Assembly (NCBI RefSeq): GCF_000403455.2
Contig: NZ_KE159715.1
Coordinates: forward strand, 400,719 to 464,718
Reading direction: 5' to 3'
Length of the DNA: 64,000 bases
From: Dorea sp. 5-2
GTDB lineage: Bacteria > Bacillota > Clostridia > Lachnospirales > Lachnospiraceae
The notes beneath the pieces are model-generated. The model searched no databases. It had not been told where the DNA came from and saw nothing but the letters and a program-made list of their open reading frames with translations. Of the stretch, positions 1 through 8,115 are shown one piece after another (positions within the stretch are counted from its first letter, which is position 1; every line of letters starts with the position of its first letter). The position numbers and the translations under genes were made by a program.

Positions 1-328
1 GGGTACTTGCATCAAACGGTGGTTCTTCCTGATAACCCGGAAGCCCTATGAAGTATTGCAGATATGGATTCTCTGTAATCTGTTCCACAAGTTCGCGGTC
101 TGAGAAACAGAGTTTCTTTTGGATAATTAATGAACCGAGAGCCGTACGCAAAGGCTTTGCAACATTTCCTGTATCATTTGGAAACAGTTCAGCATATTTT
201 GATTCAAAAACATCCCATGGGATTTGTTCTGCCAAACGCACCCATCTGTTTTCGGGATTCATATGCATTCCTAATGGCTGATTAAAATCGAGGAATGAAT
301 GTTGTAACTTATCAAGATATTTGTACAT
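1..328 (-). CDS. IS transposase, N-terminal part (cut by window edge)
   Basis: The minus strand is open from an ATG at 328 to the window start, giving 109 residues with no stop. The protein begins MYKYLDKLQHSFLDFNQPLG and continues with a segment rich in aromatic residues (NPYLQYFIGLPGYQEEPPFD). That is the usual N-terminal (DUF772-type) domain of IS5/IS1182-group transposases, which comes before the catalytic DDE region. The DDE residues lie outside the window. A GGAGT ribosome binding site sits 7-8 bases upstream of the ATG. The gene points away from the broken azlD at 470-580, so the IS end should lie between about 329 and 475. I could not identify the terminal inverted repeat. The IS family is inferred from memory of the domain and is less certain than the call as a transposase. 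Confidence 0.72.
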   Translation of the reverse strand, partial: MYKYLDKLQHSFLDFNQPLGMHMNPENRWVRLAEQIPWDVFESKYAELFPNDTGNVAKPLRTALGSLIIQKKLCFSDRELVEQITENPYLQYFIGLPGYQEEPPFDAST

Positions 329-469
329 ATATCGGACTCCTTGCTTGTATATTTCTAAGGTTATCTGCACGAAAAATGAACGATTAATCTGCACTACCTT
401 GCAAATATTATATATCAAATATCCAGAAAAGTCAGTAAAATCAAGCATTTCAAGTTTAATCAGCAGGCA

Positions 470-580
470 CTACTTAGGGGTCGGTTTCCCGGCAGGGAAG
501 AACAAGAAAGGAAGAAACCGTGTCAGGACGGTTCCCAGAATAACCATACCAATAGTAACGAGCTGCTGTGAAAATGTCAT
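470..580 (-). pseudogene. azlD: azlD 5' fragment, truncated by IS insertion
   Basis: Directly downstream of azlC on the same strand, an ATG at 580 with a GGGGG-type binding site opens a 36-residue frame: [16 protein letters not shown], then [17 protein letters not shown], then a stop. This matches the start of AzlD, the small membrane partner of AzlC in branched-chain amino acid export, which is normally about 100-110 residues with several membrane spans. Homology ends abruptly at the Lys codon, and an IS transposase starts about 140 bases further on. The simplest reading is that the IS inserted into azlD codon 36-37. The exporter is then probably inactive unless a second azlD exists elsewhere. 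Confidence 0.7.
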
Positions 581-668
581 CGCCTTTTCCCCCTTCTCAG
601 GAATCTCAATTTCTTCAACTTATTAAAGTTTTCTGAGTTTTTTAATTCTCTTAATTCTCCCAACTTAC

Positions 669-1379
669 TTAAGCTTTCACGTCTTTCTCAAGCGGTTTGC
701 GCAGGAGTGTCAGTACAGCAAGGATCGCGATCATAGACGGGATGATAAAATTGTCTGCGCCGAACAGGATCAGACAGGTGAGAGATACCCCAAGCCCGAT
801 CAGCGAGCTCTCATGTCGTTTTTCTTTTAACCATTGTTCCAGAAAGATCACTACGAACATGGCGGTCATGACGAAATCCAGCCCTTCCATGTTAAGATGG
901 ATCAGCGAGCCGAAGATGCCGCCCAGGGTTGCGCCTGAAAACCAGTACAAATGATTTAAAAATGTCACAAAAAACATGAACCAGCCGCGGTCAACGTCTG
1001 CCGGGATATCAGCCGTATAATTGATGGAAAAGCTTTCGTCGCACATCCCGAAGATCAGATAGGGCTTCTTCCATCCGGTTCCTTTGTACCTGTCCAACAT
1101 GGAGATTCCATAGAACAGATGTCTGGCGTTGATCATCAGGGTCAGGGCAAGTGCCTGCAGTGGATTGAACGCTCCAAGGAGCAGATTGACGGTGATGAAT
1201 TCCACGGAACCGGCGAAAATGGTCAGGCTCATCAGGCAGGGATACCAGAAACTAAAACCGGACACCTGCATATAGATTCCATAGGTCATTCCGAGGAACA
1301 GGAAACCTGCAAAGATCGGGATCGTATGCGGGAATGCGCATCGGAATGATTTTCGGATTACGGATACATTGCTGTTCAT
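669..1379 (-). CDS. azlC: AzlC family branched-chain amino acid export permease
   Basis: This 236-residue membrane protein is the larger subunit of the AzlCD exporter for branched-chain amino acids. It has the typical AzlC opening (SFRCAFPHTIPIFAGFLFLGMTYG) followed by several hydrophobic helices, including the span around LMSLTIFAGSVEFITVNLLLG and the NARHLFYGISM signature. The length is normal for the family. The start at 1379 has a GGGAGG site about 6 bases upstream. The azlD partner lies 89 bases downstream but is truncated, so this permease probably lacks its partner. Family assignment is firm; the loss of export is inferred. Confidence 0.88.
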   Translation of the reverse strand: MNSNVSVIRKSFRCAFPHTIPIFAGFLFLGMTYGIYMQVSGFSFWYPCLMSLTIFAGSVEFITVNLLLGAFNPLQALALTLMINARHLFYGISMLDRYKGTGWKKPYLIFGMCDESFSINYTADIPADVDRGWFMFFVTFLNHLYWFSGATLGGIFGSLIHLNMEGLDFVMTAMFVVIFLEQWLKEKRHESSLIGLGVSLTCLILFGADNFIIPSMIAILAVLTLLRKPLEKDVKA

Positions 1380-1462
1380 GATGACCTCCCTATTGTTTTA
1401 TGTACTTCTATCTGTAATAATTAATATCGTGCTGCTTTAAGAATACCGCCAATGGCGGCAGA

Positions 1463-1507
1463 CAAAAAAATTCCCGGAAATCTTTATTTCTAAAGCTTCC
1501 GGGATTC
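1463..1507 (-). terminator. Terminator after tRNA-Leu
   Basis: Read on the minus strand, a hairpin with TCCCGGAA/TTCCGGGA arms is followed by a run of seven T residues. It lies just downstream of the tRNA 3' end. Confidence 0.75.
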
Positions 1508-1515
1508 CAATTCGA

Positions 1516-1598
1516 TGCGGATGGTGGGACTTGAACCCACACGAGGTCGCCCCCGCAAGATTTTGAGTCTTGTGCGTCTGCCATTCCGCCACATCCGC
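1516..1598 (-). tRNA. tRNA-Leu (anticodon CAA)
   Basis: The minus strand folds into a class II tRNA of 83 nt including the discriminator A and without an encoded CCA. The acceptor stem is GCGGATG/CATCCGC. The anticodon stem is CAAGA/TCTTG around the loop CTCAAAA, so the anticodon is CAA, which reads UUG (Leu). The T arm contains GGTTCAAGTCC. The long variable arm fits tRNA-Leu. A terminator follows. It was found by reading the sequence, not by a covariance model. Confidence 0.95.
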
Positions 1599-1757
1599 AT
1601 TCTGTCAACATCCGTTAACAACATATCCAATTATAACCGTAAAACGCCGGCATGTCAATCATTTTATCTGAAAAAATCTAAAATTAGGAAAAATCAGGAA
1701 TTATTGCTTAAGGATGAATGTTTATGCCTGAAATAATGTAGGAATCACGACATTTAT

Positions 1758-1767
1758 ATGATATAAT
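1758..1767 (+). promoter_or_regulatory. Extended -10 promoter for the aldo/keto reductase
   Basis: TATGATATAAT contains TG-N-TATAAT, an extended -10 element 45 bases before the start codon at 1813. No clear -35 hexamer is visible 17 bases upstream. Confidence 0.5.
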
Positions 1768-1812
1768 CTAAGCGATAGAAATCAAAGGCAGGATCATGAA
1801 GGAGGATATGGA

Positions 1813-2922
1813 ATGTACTACAAACAATATGGCAATACGGATATGAAGGTTTCCGCAGTCGGATTGGGAACGATGCGGTATGACGAAGAGGACATTAAGG
1901 CAGGAAGGTTTGAGAAGTGTGCCGAGATCCCGCTCTATGCATTCGAGAAGGGGATCAATTACTGGGATACGGCGCCGTTCTACTGTGAAGATAAGAGTGA
2001 GATCGTGACGGGAATCGCCTTGTCACAGGTAAAAAGAAGCGATGTATATGTAACTTCGAAGACAAATCTGGGAACAATAGATGCAGGAGACCACCCGACG
2101 AAGGATGATTTCCGCAGAAGGCTTGAGACGTCCCTTGACAGGCTGAAGACAGATTATATTGATTTCTACCATATGTGGTGTATGTTAAGCCTGGAATCCT
2201 GGGAGAAACATATGGATGCATTGTACGGCTTTTTTGAAGATGCGAAACGGGAAGGACTGATCAGTAATATCGTATTTTCTTCTCATATGCAGGGAAATGA
2301 GATCGAGACGGTTGTGGCTTCTGATAAGTTCAAGGGAATGTTGATCGGATATAATGCGCTGAATTACCGTTTCCGCCAGAGTGGGATCGAGGCGGCGCAC
2401 CGGAACGGAATGGGCGTGGTAGTCATGAATCCTCTGGGCGGAGGGATGATCCCGGCGAATCCGAAGAGCTTCGCGTATCTTGCTGAGGGGACGGATCTGA
2501 CGGTACCGCAGGCTGCGCTTCGTTTTGTTGCTTCCCATAAGGAGATTACGGTGACGCTGGCAGGATGTACGACGAAAGAACATATCGACGACGCGGTGAA
2601 AGCGGTGGAAGGGCTTGAAGAGCGTCCGGCAAAAGAGATCGTGGAGGAATATGAAGGCAAAGGTATGGCGCTTAATAACCTGTGTACGGGGTGTGCGTAC
2701 TGTAAGGGATGCCCGAAGGATATCGCGATCCCGAAATACATGGATGCATATAATCAGATGATTCTGACAGGGGAATCTAAGGAGATTCTGGAACGTCTCA
2801 GCGGTCATTGGGGCATTGATAAGGAGAAGGCGGGCGAATGTATTGCTTGTGGAAAATGCGAACGCCAGTGTACGCAGCATCTTCCGATTGCAGAGCGTAT
2901 GAAAGAGATTGCTGCTTTGTAA
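1813..2922 (+). CDS. Aldo/keto reductase with C-terminal 4Fe-4S clusters
   Basis: This 369-residue cytoplasmic oxidoreductase has an N-terminal aldo/keto reductase TIM barrel (residues about 1-270). Visible motifs are SAVGLGTMRYDE near the start, NYWDTAPFYC (the active-site Asp/Tyr region) and LDRLKTDYIDFYHMW. The C-terminal part holds two Cys clusters, CTGCAYCKGCPKDIAIP and CIACGKCERQC, which fit two ferredoxin-like 4Fe-4S centres. This architecture is common in anaerobic clostridia; the physiological substrate is not known. The ATG at 1813 has an AAGGAGG site with normal spacing. It is monocistronic, with polA 148 bases downstream. Confidence 0.9.
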   Translation: MYYKQYGNTDMKVSAVGLGTMRYDEEDIKAGRFEKCAEIPLYAFEKGINYWDTAPFYCEDKSEIVTGIALSQVKRSDVYVTSKTNLGTIDAGDHPTKDDFRRRLETSLDRLKTDYIDFYHMWCMLSLESWEKHMDALYGFFEDAKREGLISNIVFSSHMQGNEIETVVASDKFKGMLIGYNALNYRFRQSGIEAAHRNGMGVVVMNPLGGGMIPANPKSFAYLAEGTDLTVPQAALRFVASHKEITVTLAGCTTKEHIDDAVKAVEGLEERPAKEIVEEYEGKGMALNNLCTGCAYCKGCPKDIAIPKYMDAYNQMILTGESKEILERLSGHWGIDKEKAGECIACGKCERQCTQHLPIAERMKEIAAL

Positions 2923-3070
2923 ATAATATCTTTTAAAAATGTACATTTTAGTGTATAGTAAGAAGGTAGTTTTTGAAATGAGACATTGCATGGGCGGCTT
3001 GCGGATACGCTCCTGCGGATATGCAGTGACTAAATAAGCAGTAATTAAGCAAGAAAATGGAGAGTCTGAT

Positions 3071-5686
3071 ATGGGTAGTAAGATAGTATTGATAGACGGG
3101 CACAGTATTCTGAACCGTGCTTTTTTCGGCCTGCCGGATCTGACGAATTCGGAGGGGCTTCATACGAATGCGATCTATGGTTTCCTGACGATCATGATGA
3201 AGATACTAGAAGAGGAGAAACCGGAATATCTGACAGTAGCTTTCGATGTGCATGCGCCTACATTTCGTCATAAGATGTATGCGGAATATAAGGGAACCAG
3301 GAAGCCTATGGCGGAGGAACTGCGTCAGCAGGTTCCGGTCATCAAGGAAGTCCTTGGCGCTATGGGAGTAAAGACGATAGAGCAGGCGGGGCTTGAGGCG
3401 GATGATCTTCTTGGCACTTTAGCCGGGAGATGTGAGGCGCAGGGGATGGAAGTGTCGATCATATCCGGAGACAGGGATCTGCTTCAGCTGGCAACCGAAC
3501 ATGTGAAGATAAGGATTCCGAAAACGAAGCAGGGGAAGACAGAGGTAGAGGATTACTATGCAAAGGATGTCAAGGAGCGGTATCAGGTAACTCCGGAAGA
3601 ATTCATAGACCTGAAAGCATTAATGGGGGACTCTTCGGATAATATACCGGGTGTTCCTAGTATCGGAGAGAAGACTGCGACCAAGATCATTACGGAATAT
3701 CACTCGATCGAAGAAGCATACGCCCATGTGGATGAGGTGAAACCGCCGAGAGCATCCAAAGCATTGAAAGAACACTGGGATCTTGCTGTTATGAGTAAGG
3801 AGCTTGCGACGATCAACGTGACGGCAGATTTCCCATATGCGCTTGAAGAGGCGAGGCTTGGCAATCTGTATACCGAAGAGGCGTATGCGTATTTTCAGCG
3901 CCTGCAGTTTAAGAATCTGCTTTCCAGGTTCCAGGTGACGGCGCCTGCGAACCAGGCGGAGACTTCCTTCCGGGAAGTGAGAGGGAAGGAAGAGGCGGAG
4001 AAAGTACTGGAAGCGGCTGTGGGAGCAGAGTGCGTCGGTGCATGTATCTTTCGGAATACGGATGAGATCTTGCCGCTTTTTGCCGATCAGGCTGAGATCG
4101 GCGGGATCGGCCTGTGCTGCTCAGAGAAGGATGTCTGCTGTATCCGGACAGGGGACGGTATCACGGCGCGGTGGCTTCTTTCGAAGCTTGAGGAGGTAGC
4201 AAAGGCAGCCGGACGCTTTGTGATGTTCGATCTGAAGCAGGCGCTTGGGGATCTGCGGCTTACGTTTGCCGAAAATTATTTTGACGCGACGGTGGCTGCA
4301 TATTTGCTGAATCCTTTGAAAAACAATTATTCTTATGAGGATGTTGCGAGAGAACAATTAGACATTATAATAGAAGAAAAAGCAGAACCGTATATCAGGG
4401 TGTGCTATGAAGCATATACGGCGTATGCCGCATCCGGCATTCTGTGGAAGAAGCTTAAGGGATGCGGAATGGACGGGCTGTTTACCAGGATAGAGATGCC
4501 GTTGGTGTTCACACTGTATGATATGGAACAGCATGGTGTGAAAGTGGAGGCGGAGGCTCTTAAGTATTATGGCGACCAGTTGGGCACCAAGATTGTGGAA
4601 TTAGAGAAAGAGATCTATGAGGAAGCGGGGGAGACCTTCAATATTAATTCTCCCAAGCAGCTTGGCGTGGTATTATTTGAGAATATGAAGCTTCCGGGCG
4701 GCAAGAAGACCAAGACGGGGTATTCTACGGCGGCGGACGTATTGGAGAAGCTTGCGCCTGACTATCCGGTTGTCTCTAAGGTATTGGAATACAGGCAGTA
4801 TTCGAAACTTAAGTCCACTTACGCGGATGGGCTTGCCAATTATATCTGTGAAGACGGCAGGATCCGCAGTAAGTTCAACCAGACCATCACGGCGACCGGA
4901 AGACTTAGCAGTACGGAGCCGAATCTGCAGAATATCCCGGTGCGTATGGAGCTTGGGAAGCTGATCCGTAAAGTATTCATCCCGGAGGATGGGTATGTGT
5001 TTGTGGATGCGGATTATTCACAGATTGAGTTAAGAGTGCTTGCCCATTGTTCCGGGGACAGACATCTGATCGACGCGTATAAGGAAGAAGAGGACATCCA
5101 CCGGATCACGGCATCTCAGGTGTTCCACGTACCTTTTGAAGAAGTGACGGATCAGCAGCGGCGCAATGCCAAGGCGGTGAATTTCGGGATCGTATATGGG
5201 ATCAGTTCTTTTGGATTGAGCCAGGATCTTAGTATTACCAAAAAGGAAGCCGCACAGTATATTGACGATTATTTTAAGACTTACCCGGGGATCAAGGTAT
5301 TTCTGGACGATACGGTGAAACATGCCAAAAAGATGGGTTATGTGGTCACGCTGTTTGGAAGACGCCGTCCGGTTCCGGAATTAAAATCAAGCAATTTCAT
5401 GCAGCGTTCTTTCGGAGAACGTGTGGCGATGAATGCGCCGATCCAGGGAACGGCGGCGGATATCATCAAGATCGCCATGATCGGAGTGAACCGGAAACTG
5501 AAAGAAAAGCAGATGAAGTCAAGACTGGTACTTCAGGTTCATGACGAGCTTCTGATCGAGGCATATGGACCGGAATTAGAAGAAGTACGGGCAATCCTTA
5601 AGGAAGAGATGGAACAGGCGGCGGCTTTGGACGTGCCGCTGGAAGTAGATATGCACACGGGAGAGAACTGGTACGAAGCAAAGTAG
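3071..5686 (+). CDS. polA: DNA polymerase I
   Basis: This 871-residue repair and Okazaki-fragment polymerase has the standard order. First is the 5' nuclease domain (residues 1 to about 290; LIDGHSILNRAFFGLP, the Asp-rich metal sites and the GDSSDNIPGVPSIGEKTA helix-hairpin-helix). A middle region resembling the 3'-5' exonuclease fold follows. The polymerase domain is last (DADYSQIELRVLAHCSGD motif A, RRNAKAVNFGIVYGIS O helix, QVHDELLIE motif C). The middle domain lacks the DxE motif of an active proofreading site, as in many Gram-positive PolI enzymes. The start has a GGAGAG site. coaE follows after 12 bases, so the two are probably cotranscribed. Confidence 0.97.
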   Translation: MGSKIVLIDGHSILNRAFFGLPDLTNSEGLHTNAIYGFLTIMMKILEEEKPEYLTVAFDVHAPTFRHKMYAEYKGTRKPMAEELRQQVPVIKEVLGAMGVKTIEQAGLEADDLLGTLAGRCEAQGMEVSIISGDRDLLQLATEHVKIRIPKTKQGKTEVEDYYAKDVKERYQVTPEEFIDLKALMGDSSDNIPGVPSIGEKTATKIITEYHSIEEAYAHVDEVKPPRASKALKEHWDLAVMSKELATINVTADFPYALEEARLGNLYTEEAYAYFQRLQFKNLLSRFQVTAPANQAETSFREVRGKEEAEKVLEAAVGAECVGACIFRNTDEILPLFADQAEIGGIGLCCSEKDVCCIRTGDGITARWLLSKLEEVAKAAGRFVMFDLKQALGDLRLTFAENYFDATVAAYLLNPLKNNYSYEDVAREQLDIIIEEKAEPYIRVCYEAYTAYAASGILWKKLKGCGMDGLFTRIEMPLVFTLYDMEQHGVKVEAEALKYYGDQLGTKIVELEKEIYEEAGETFNINSPKQLGVVLFENMKLPGGKKTKTGYSTAADVLEKLAPDYPVVSKVLEYRQYSKLKSTYADGLANYICEDGRIRSKFNQTITATGRLSSTEPNLQNIPVRMELGKLIRKVFIPEDGYVFVDADYSQIELRVLAHCSGDRHLIDAYKEEEDIHRITASQVFHVPFEEVTDQQRRNAKAVNFGIVYGISSFGLSQDLSITKKEAAQYIDDYFKTYPGIKVFLDDTVKHAKKMGYVVTLFGRRRPVPELKSSNFMQRSFGERVAMNAPIQGTAADIIKIAMIGVNRKLKEKQMKSRLVLQVHDELLIEAYGPELEEVRAILKEEMEQAAALDVPLEVDMHTGENWYEAK

Positions 5687-5698
5687 AGGTGTAAGAAC

Positions 5699-6289
5699 AT
5701 GAAGATTATAGGAATTACAGGCGGAGTCGGAGCGGGAAAGACACAGATACTGGAGTACTTGAACAACAGATATGGAGCGACGGTCTGCCAGACAGACGCA
5801 GTGGGAAAGAAACTTCAGAAGAAGGGAACGAAGTGCTTTGAGGATATCGTGGAGTGCTTCGGAACGAAGATCCTGGATGAGAAGGGTGAACTTGACCGGG
5901 AGAAACTGGCGAGTATTGTGTTTACGGACAGCGAGAGCCTCGCCAGGCTGAACGCGATCGTTCATCCGGCAGTCCATGAAGAAGTGGAGAAGAAGATTGC
6001 GAAAGAGAAGAGGAAGAATACGAATCTTTTTATCATAGAGTCTGCGCTGTTGATCGAATCGCATTATGACGGGATGTGCGACGAGGTGTGGTATGTGCAT
6101 GTGGACGCCGATACCCGTAAGAAACGACTGGTCTATGGGCGGGGATATGATCCAAGGAAGGTGGATGATATCATCGCTGCACAGCTTCCCAAGGATGAGT
6201 TTATGAAACACTGCGACAGAGTGATCGATAACAGTAACATCTTTGAAGAGACGCAGATAGAGCTTGACCGTATCATAGCGGAGCTATAA
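5699..6289 (+). CDS. coaE: Dephospho-CoA kinase
   Basis: This 196-residue enzyme phosphorylates dephospho-CoA in the last step of coenzyme A synthesis, in the cytosol. It starts with the P-loop IIGITGGVGAGKTQI, where most relatives have GSGKS. It continues with the family hallmarks CQTDAVGKKLQKKG and IVHPAVHEEV, then ends near the lid segment VYGRGYDPRKVDDIIAAQLP. Length is normal. It lies 12 bases after polA with a GAGGTG site, a common order in Firmicutes. Confidence 0.95.
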   Translation: MKIIGITGGVGAGKTQILEYLNNRYGATVCQTDAVGKKLQKKGTKCFEDIVECFGTKILDEKGELDREKLASIVFTDSESLARLNAIVHPAVHEEVEKKIAKEKRKNTNLFIIESALLIESHYDGMCDEVWYVHVDADTRKKRLVYGRGYDPRKVDDIIAAQLPKDEFMKHCDRVIDNSNIFEETQIELDRIIAEL

Positions 6290-6360
6290 GCAGTAAAAAA
6301 ACAGAGACAGAAGGTCTGTGGTATTAAAAAAGCGAGATAGAAAGGCAGAAGAAAGTAATT

Positions 6361-7158
6361 ATGAGGTTATGCAGCATTGCCAGCGGAAGCAGCGGCAATT
6401 GTATTTACGTGGGAGATGATAAGACGCATCTCCTGGTGGATACGGGAATCAGCAAGAAGAGGGTTGAACAGGGGTTACATACGTTAGGAGTAAGAGGCGA
6501 TGAGCTGCAGGGGATATTGATCACCCATGAGCATATTGATCATATACAGGGGCTTGGAGTATTCAGCAGAAAATACGAGATCCCAATCTACGGAACGAAG
6601 GGCACGCTGGAGGGGATCCGTTGCTGCAGATCCCTTGGCAAGATGCCGGAGGGGCTGCTGCATGAGATCCGGGTGGATGAGACATTTACACTGGGAGAGA
6701 TGGAGATCTGTCCGTTTGCGATTTCTCATGATGCACGGGAGCCTTCGGGATACCGGATCGGGAATTCCAGGAAGACGGTTGCGGTGGCGACAGATCTTGG
6801 AAAATATGACGATTATATTGTGAAGAATCTAAGAGGGCTGAATGCAGTGGTGCTAGAGGCGAATCACGACATACATATGCTGGAGGTGGGGCCTTATCCT
6901 TATCCTTTGAAACAGAGGGTGATGGGAGAGAAAGGGCATCTGTCCAATGAGTCGTCAGGAAGGCTTCTGAGCGATATCCTTCATGACGGCATGCAGTATG
7001 TGGTCCTGGGGCATCTGAGTAAGGAGAATAATTATGCCAGGCTTGCATATGAGACGGTGAAGCTGGAGATCAGTTATGGCGATAATCCTTATAAAGGCGA
7101 GGATATTCCGATGATAGTGGCAGACAGGGATACGGTATCAGAGGTTATCAGTTTGTAA
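6361..7158 (+). CDS. Metallo-beta-lactamase fold hydrolase, WalJ/YycJ type
   Basis: This 265-residue protein has the beta-lactamase fold zinc motif THEHIDHIQGL (HxHxDH), an upstream LLVDTGISKK segment, and later His/Asp ligands (ATDLGKYDD, EANHDIHMLEVGPYP, LGHLSKENN). The start MRLCSIASGSSGNCIYVG is typical of the YycJ/WalJ group, implicated in DNA exonuclease or repair functions and in some genomes linked to the WalRK system. Here it sits between coaE and a degV gene with no walRK genes nearby. Fold is clear; the exact substrate is not. Confidence 0.88.
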   Translation: MRLCSIASGSSGNCIYVGDDKTHLLVDTGISKKRVEQGLHTLGVRGDELQGILITHEHIDHIQGLGVFSRKYEIPIYGTKGTLEGIRCCRSLGKMPEGLLHEIRVDETFTLGEMEICPFAISHDAREPSGYRIGNSRKTVAVATDLGKYDDYIVKNLRGLNAVVLEANHDIHMLEVGPYPYPLKQRVMGEKGHLSNESSGRLLSDILHDGMQYVVLGHLSKENNYARLAYETVKLEISYGDNPYKGEDIPMIVADRDTVSEVISL

Positions 7159-7179
7159 AGAATGAAAAGAGGTAGCAAA

Positions 7180-8037
7180 ATGGGAAAAGTAGCAATTGTA
7201 ACGGACAGTAATAGTGGAATCACACAGAAGGAAGCAAAAGAACTGGGAATCCAGGTATTGCCGATGCCTTTTTACATTAACGGAGAATTATTCTTTGAAG
7301 ATATCACACTGACACAGGAGGAATTCTACCAGAGACTTGCGGAAGACGCGGATATCTCGACGTCGCAGCCTTCGCCGGGAGATGTGGTCGATCTGTGGGA
7401 TAAGCTTCTGGAAGAATATGATGAGATCGTTCATATTCCTATGTCCAGCGGGCTGAGCAGCTCATGTGAGACGGCGCTTGGGCTTGCGCAGGACTATGAC
7501 GGAAAAGTCCATGTGATCGACAACCAGAGGATATCCATCTCACAGAGACAGTCAGTCTTAGAGGCGCTTGAGATGGCAAAGAAAGGAATGTCGGCACAGG
7601 AGATTGAGGATGTCCTGATGAGAGAAAAGCTGGAGGCAAGCATCTATATAACGGTAGATACGCTGAAATACCTGAAAAAAGGCGGACGGGTAACGCCTGC
7701 AGCCGCCGCGATCGGCACGGTGCTGAATCTGAAACCTGTACTGCAGATCCAGGGAGAGAAGCTAGATTCCTATGCCAAAGTGCGCGGATGGAAGGCGGCA
7801 AAGAAGGCGATGCTAGATGCGGCTCATAAAGATCTGGAGGGACGGTTCAAGGGGAAAGAGGTCAGTATCCAGGCGGCGTATACCTGTTCTGATGAAGAGG
7901 CGGCAGTATGGAAGGCAGAGATTGAGGAACATTTCCCGGGATACCCGGTTCATATGGATCGCCTGTCGCTTAGTGTATCCTGCCACATCGGTTCGGGATC
8001 GAAGGCGATCGCCTGTATCAAGAAAGCAGACTATTGA
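7180..8037 (+). CDS. DegV family fatty-acid-binding protein
   Basis: This DegV-family protein of about 285 residues binds a fatty acid and presents it to fatty acid kinase FakA (family knowledge; no fakA gene is in the window). It opens with MGKVAIVTDSNSGITQKEA. The DISTSQPSPGDV segment is the conserved TSQPS lipid-headgroup site, and SSGLSSSCETALG is a second family motif. I prefer the ATG at 7180 because AAAGAGGT lies just before it. The in-frame ATG at 7162 would add six residues and has a poorer site. It follows the MBL gene by 21 bases and converges on tmcAL. Confidence 0.92.
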   Translation: MGKVAIVTDSNSGITQKEAKELGIQVLPMPFYINGELFFEDITLTQEEFYQRLAEDADISTSQPSPGDVVDLWDKLLEEYDEIVHIPMSSGLSSSCETALGLAQDYDGKVHVIDNQRISISQRQSVLEALEMAKKGMSAQEIEDVLMREKLEASIYITVDTLKYLKKGGRVTPAAAAIGTVLNLKPVLQIQGEKLDSYAKVRGWKAAKKAMLDAAHKDLEGRFKGKEVSIQAAYTCSDEEAAVWKAEIEEHFPGYPVHMDRLSLSVSCHIGSGSKAIACIKKADY

Positions 8038-8080
8038 TAAAAGTCCTGTGTATTGCGTTTTGCGGGAGAGCTGGGACGGT

Positions 8081-8115
8081 TACCAGCATCAGATCTTTAA
8101 GATCTGATGCTGGTA
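8081..8115. repeat. Perfect 15-bp inverted repeat between convergent genes
   Basis: TACCAGCATCAGATC and its exact complement flank a 5-base loop. It lies between degV and the end of tmcAL and overlaps the last codons of tmcAL. It could act as a bidirectional transcription stop, but there is no strong T run on either side. Confidence 0.7.

Noticed and set aside
321..626. Open frame of 101 codons on the plus strand
   Set aside because: It runs opposite to the azlD fragment and the IS 5' region, has no ribosome binding site, and the minus-strand reading explains the sequence.
1408..1611. Open frame of 67 codons on the minus strand
   Set aside because: It covers the tRNA-Leu gene and its terminator; the RNA explains the sequence.
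2185..2991. Open frame of 268 codons opposite the aldo/keto reductase
   Set aside because: It has no ribosome binding site and an unlikely residue composition; the plus-strand gene has clear motifs.
5576..6211. Open frame of 211 codons opposite coaE
   Set aside because: It lies fully over the coaE coding region in antisense and has no recognisable feature.
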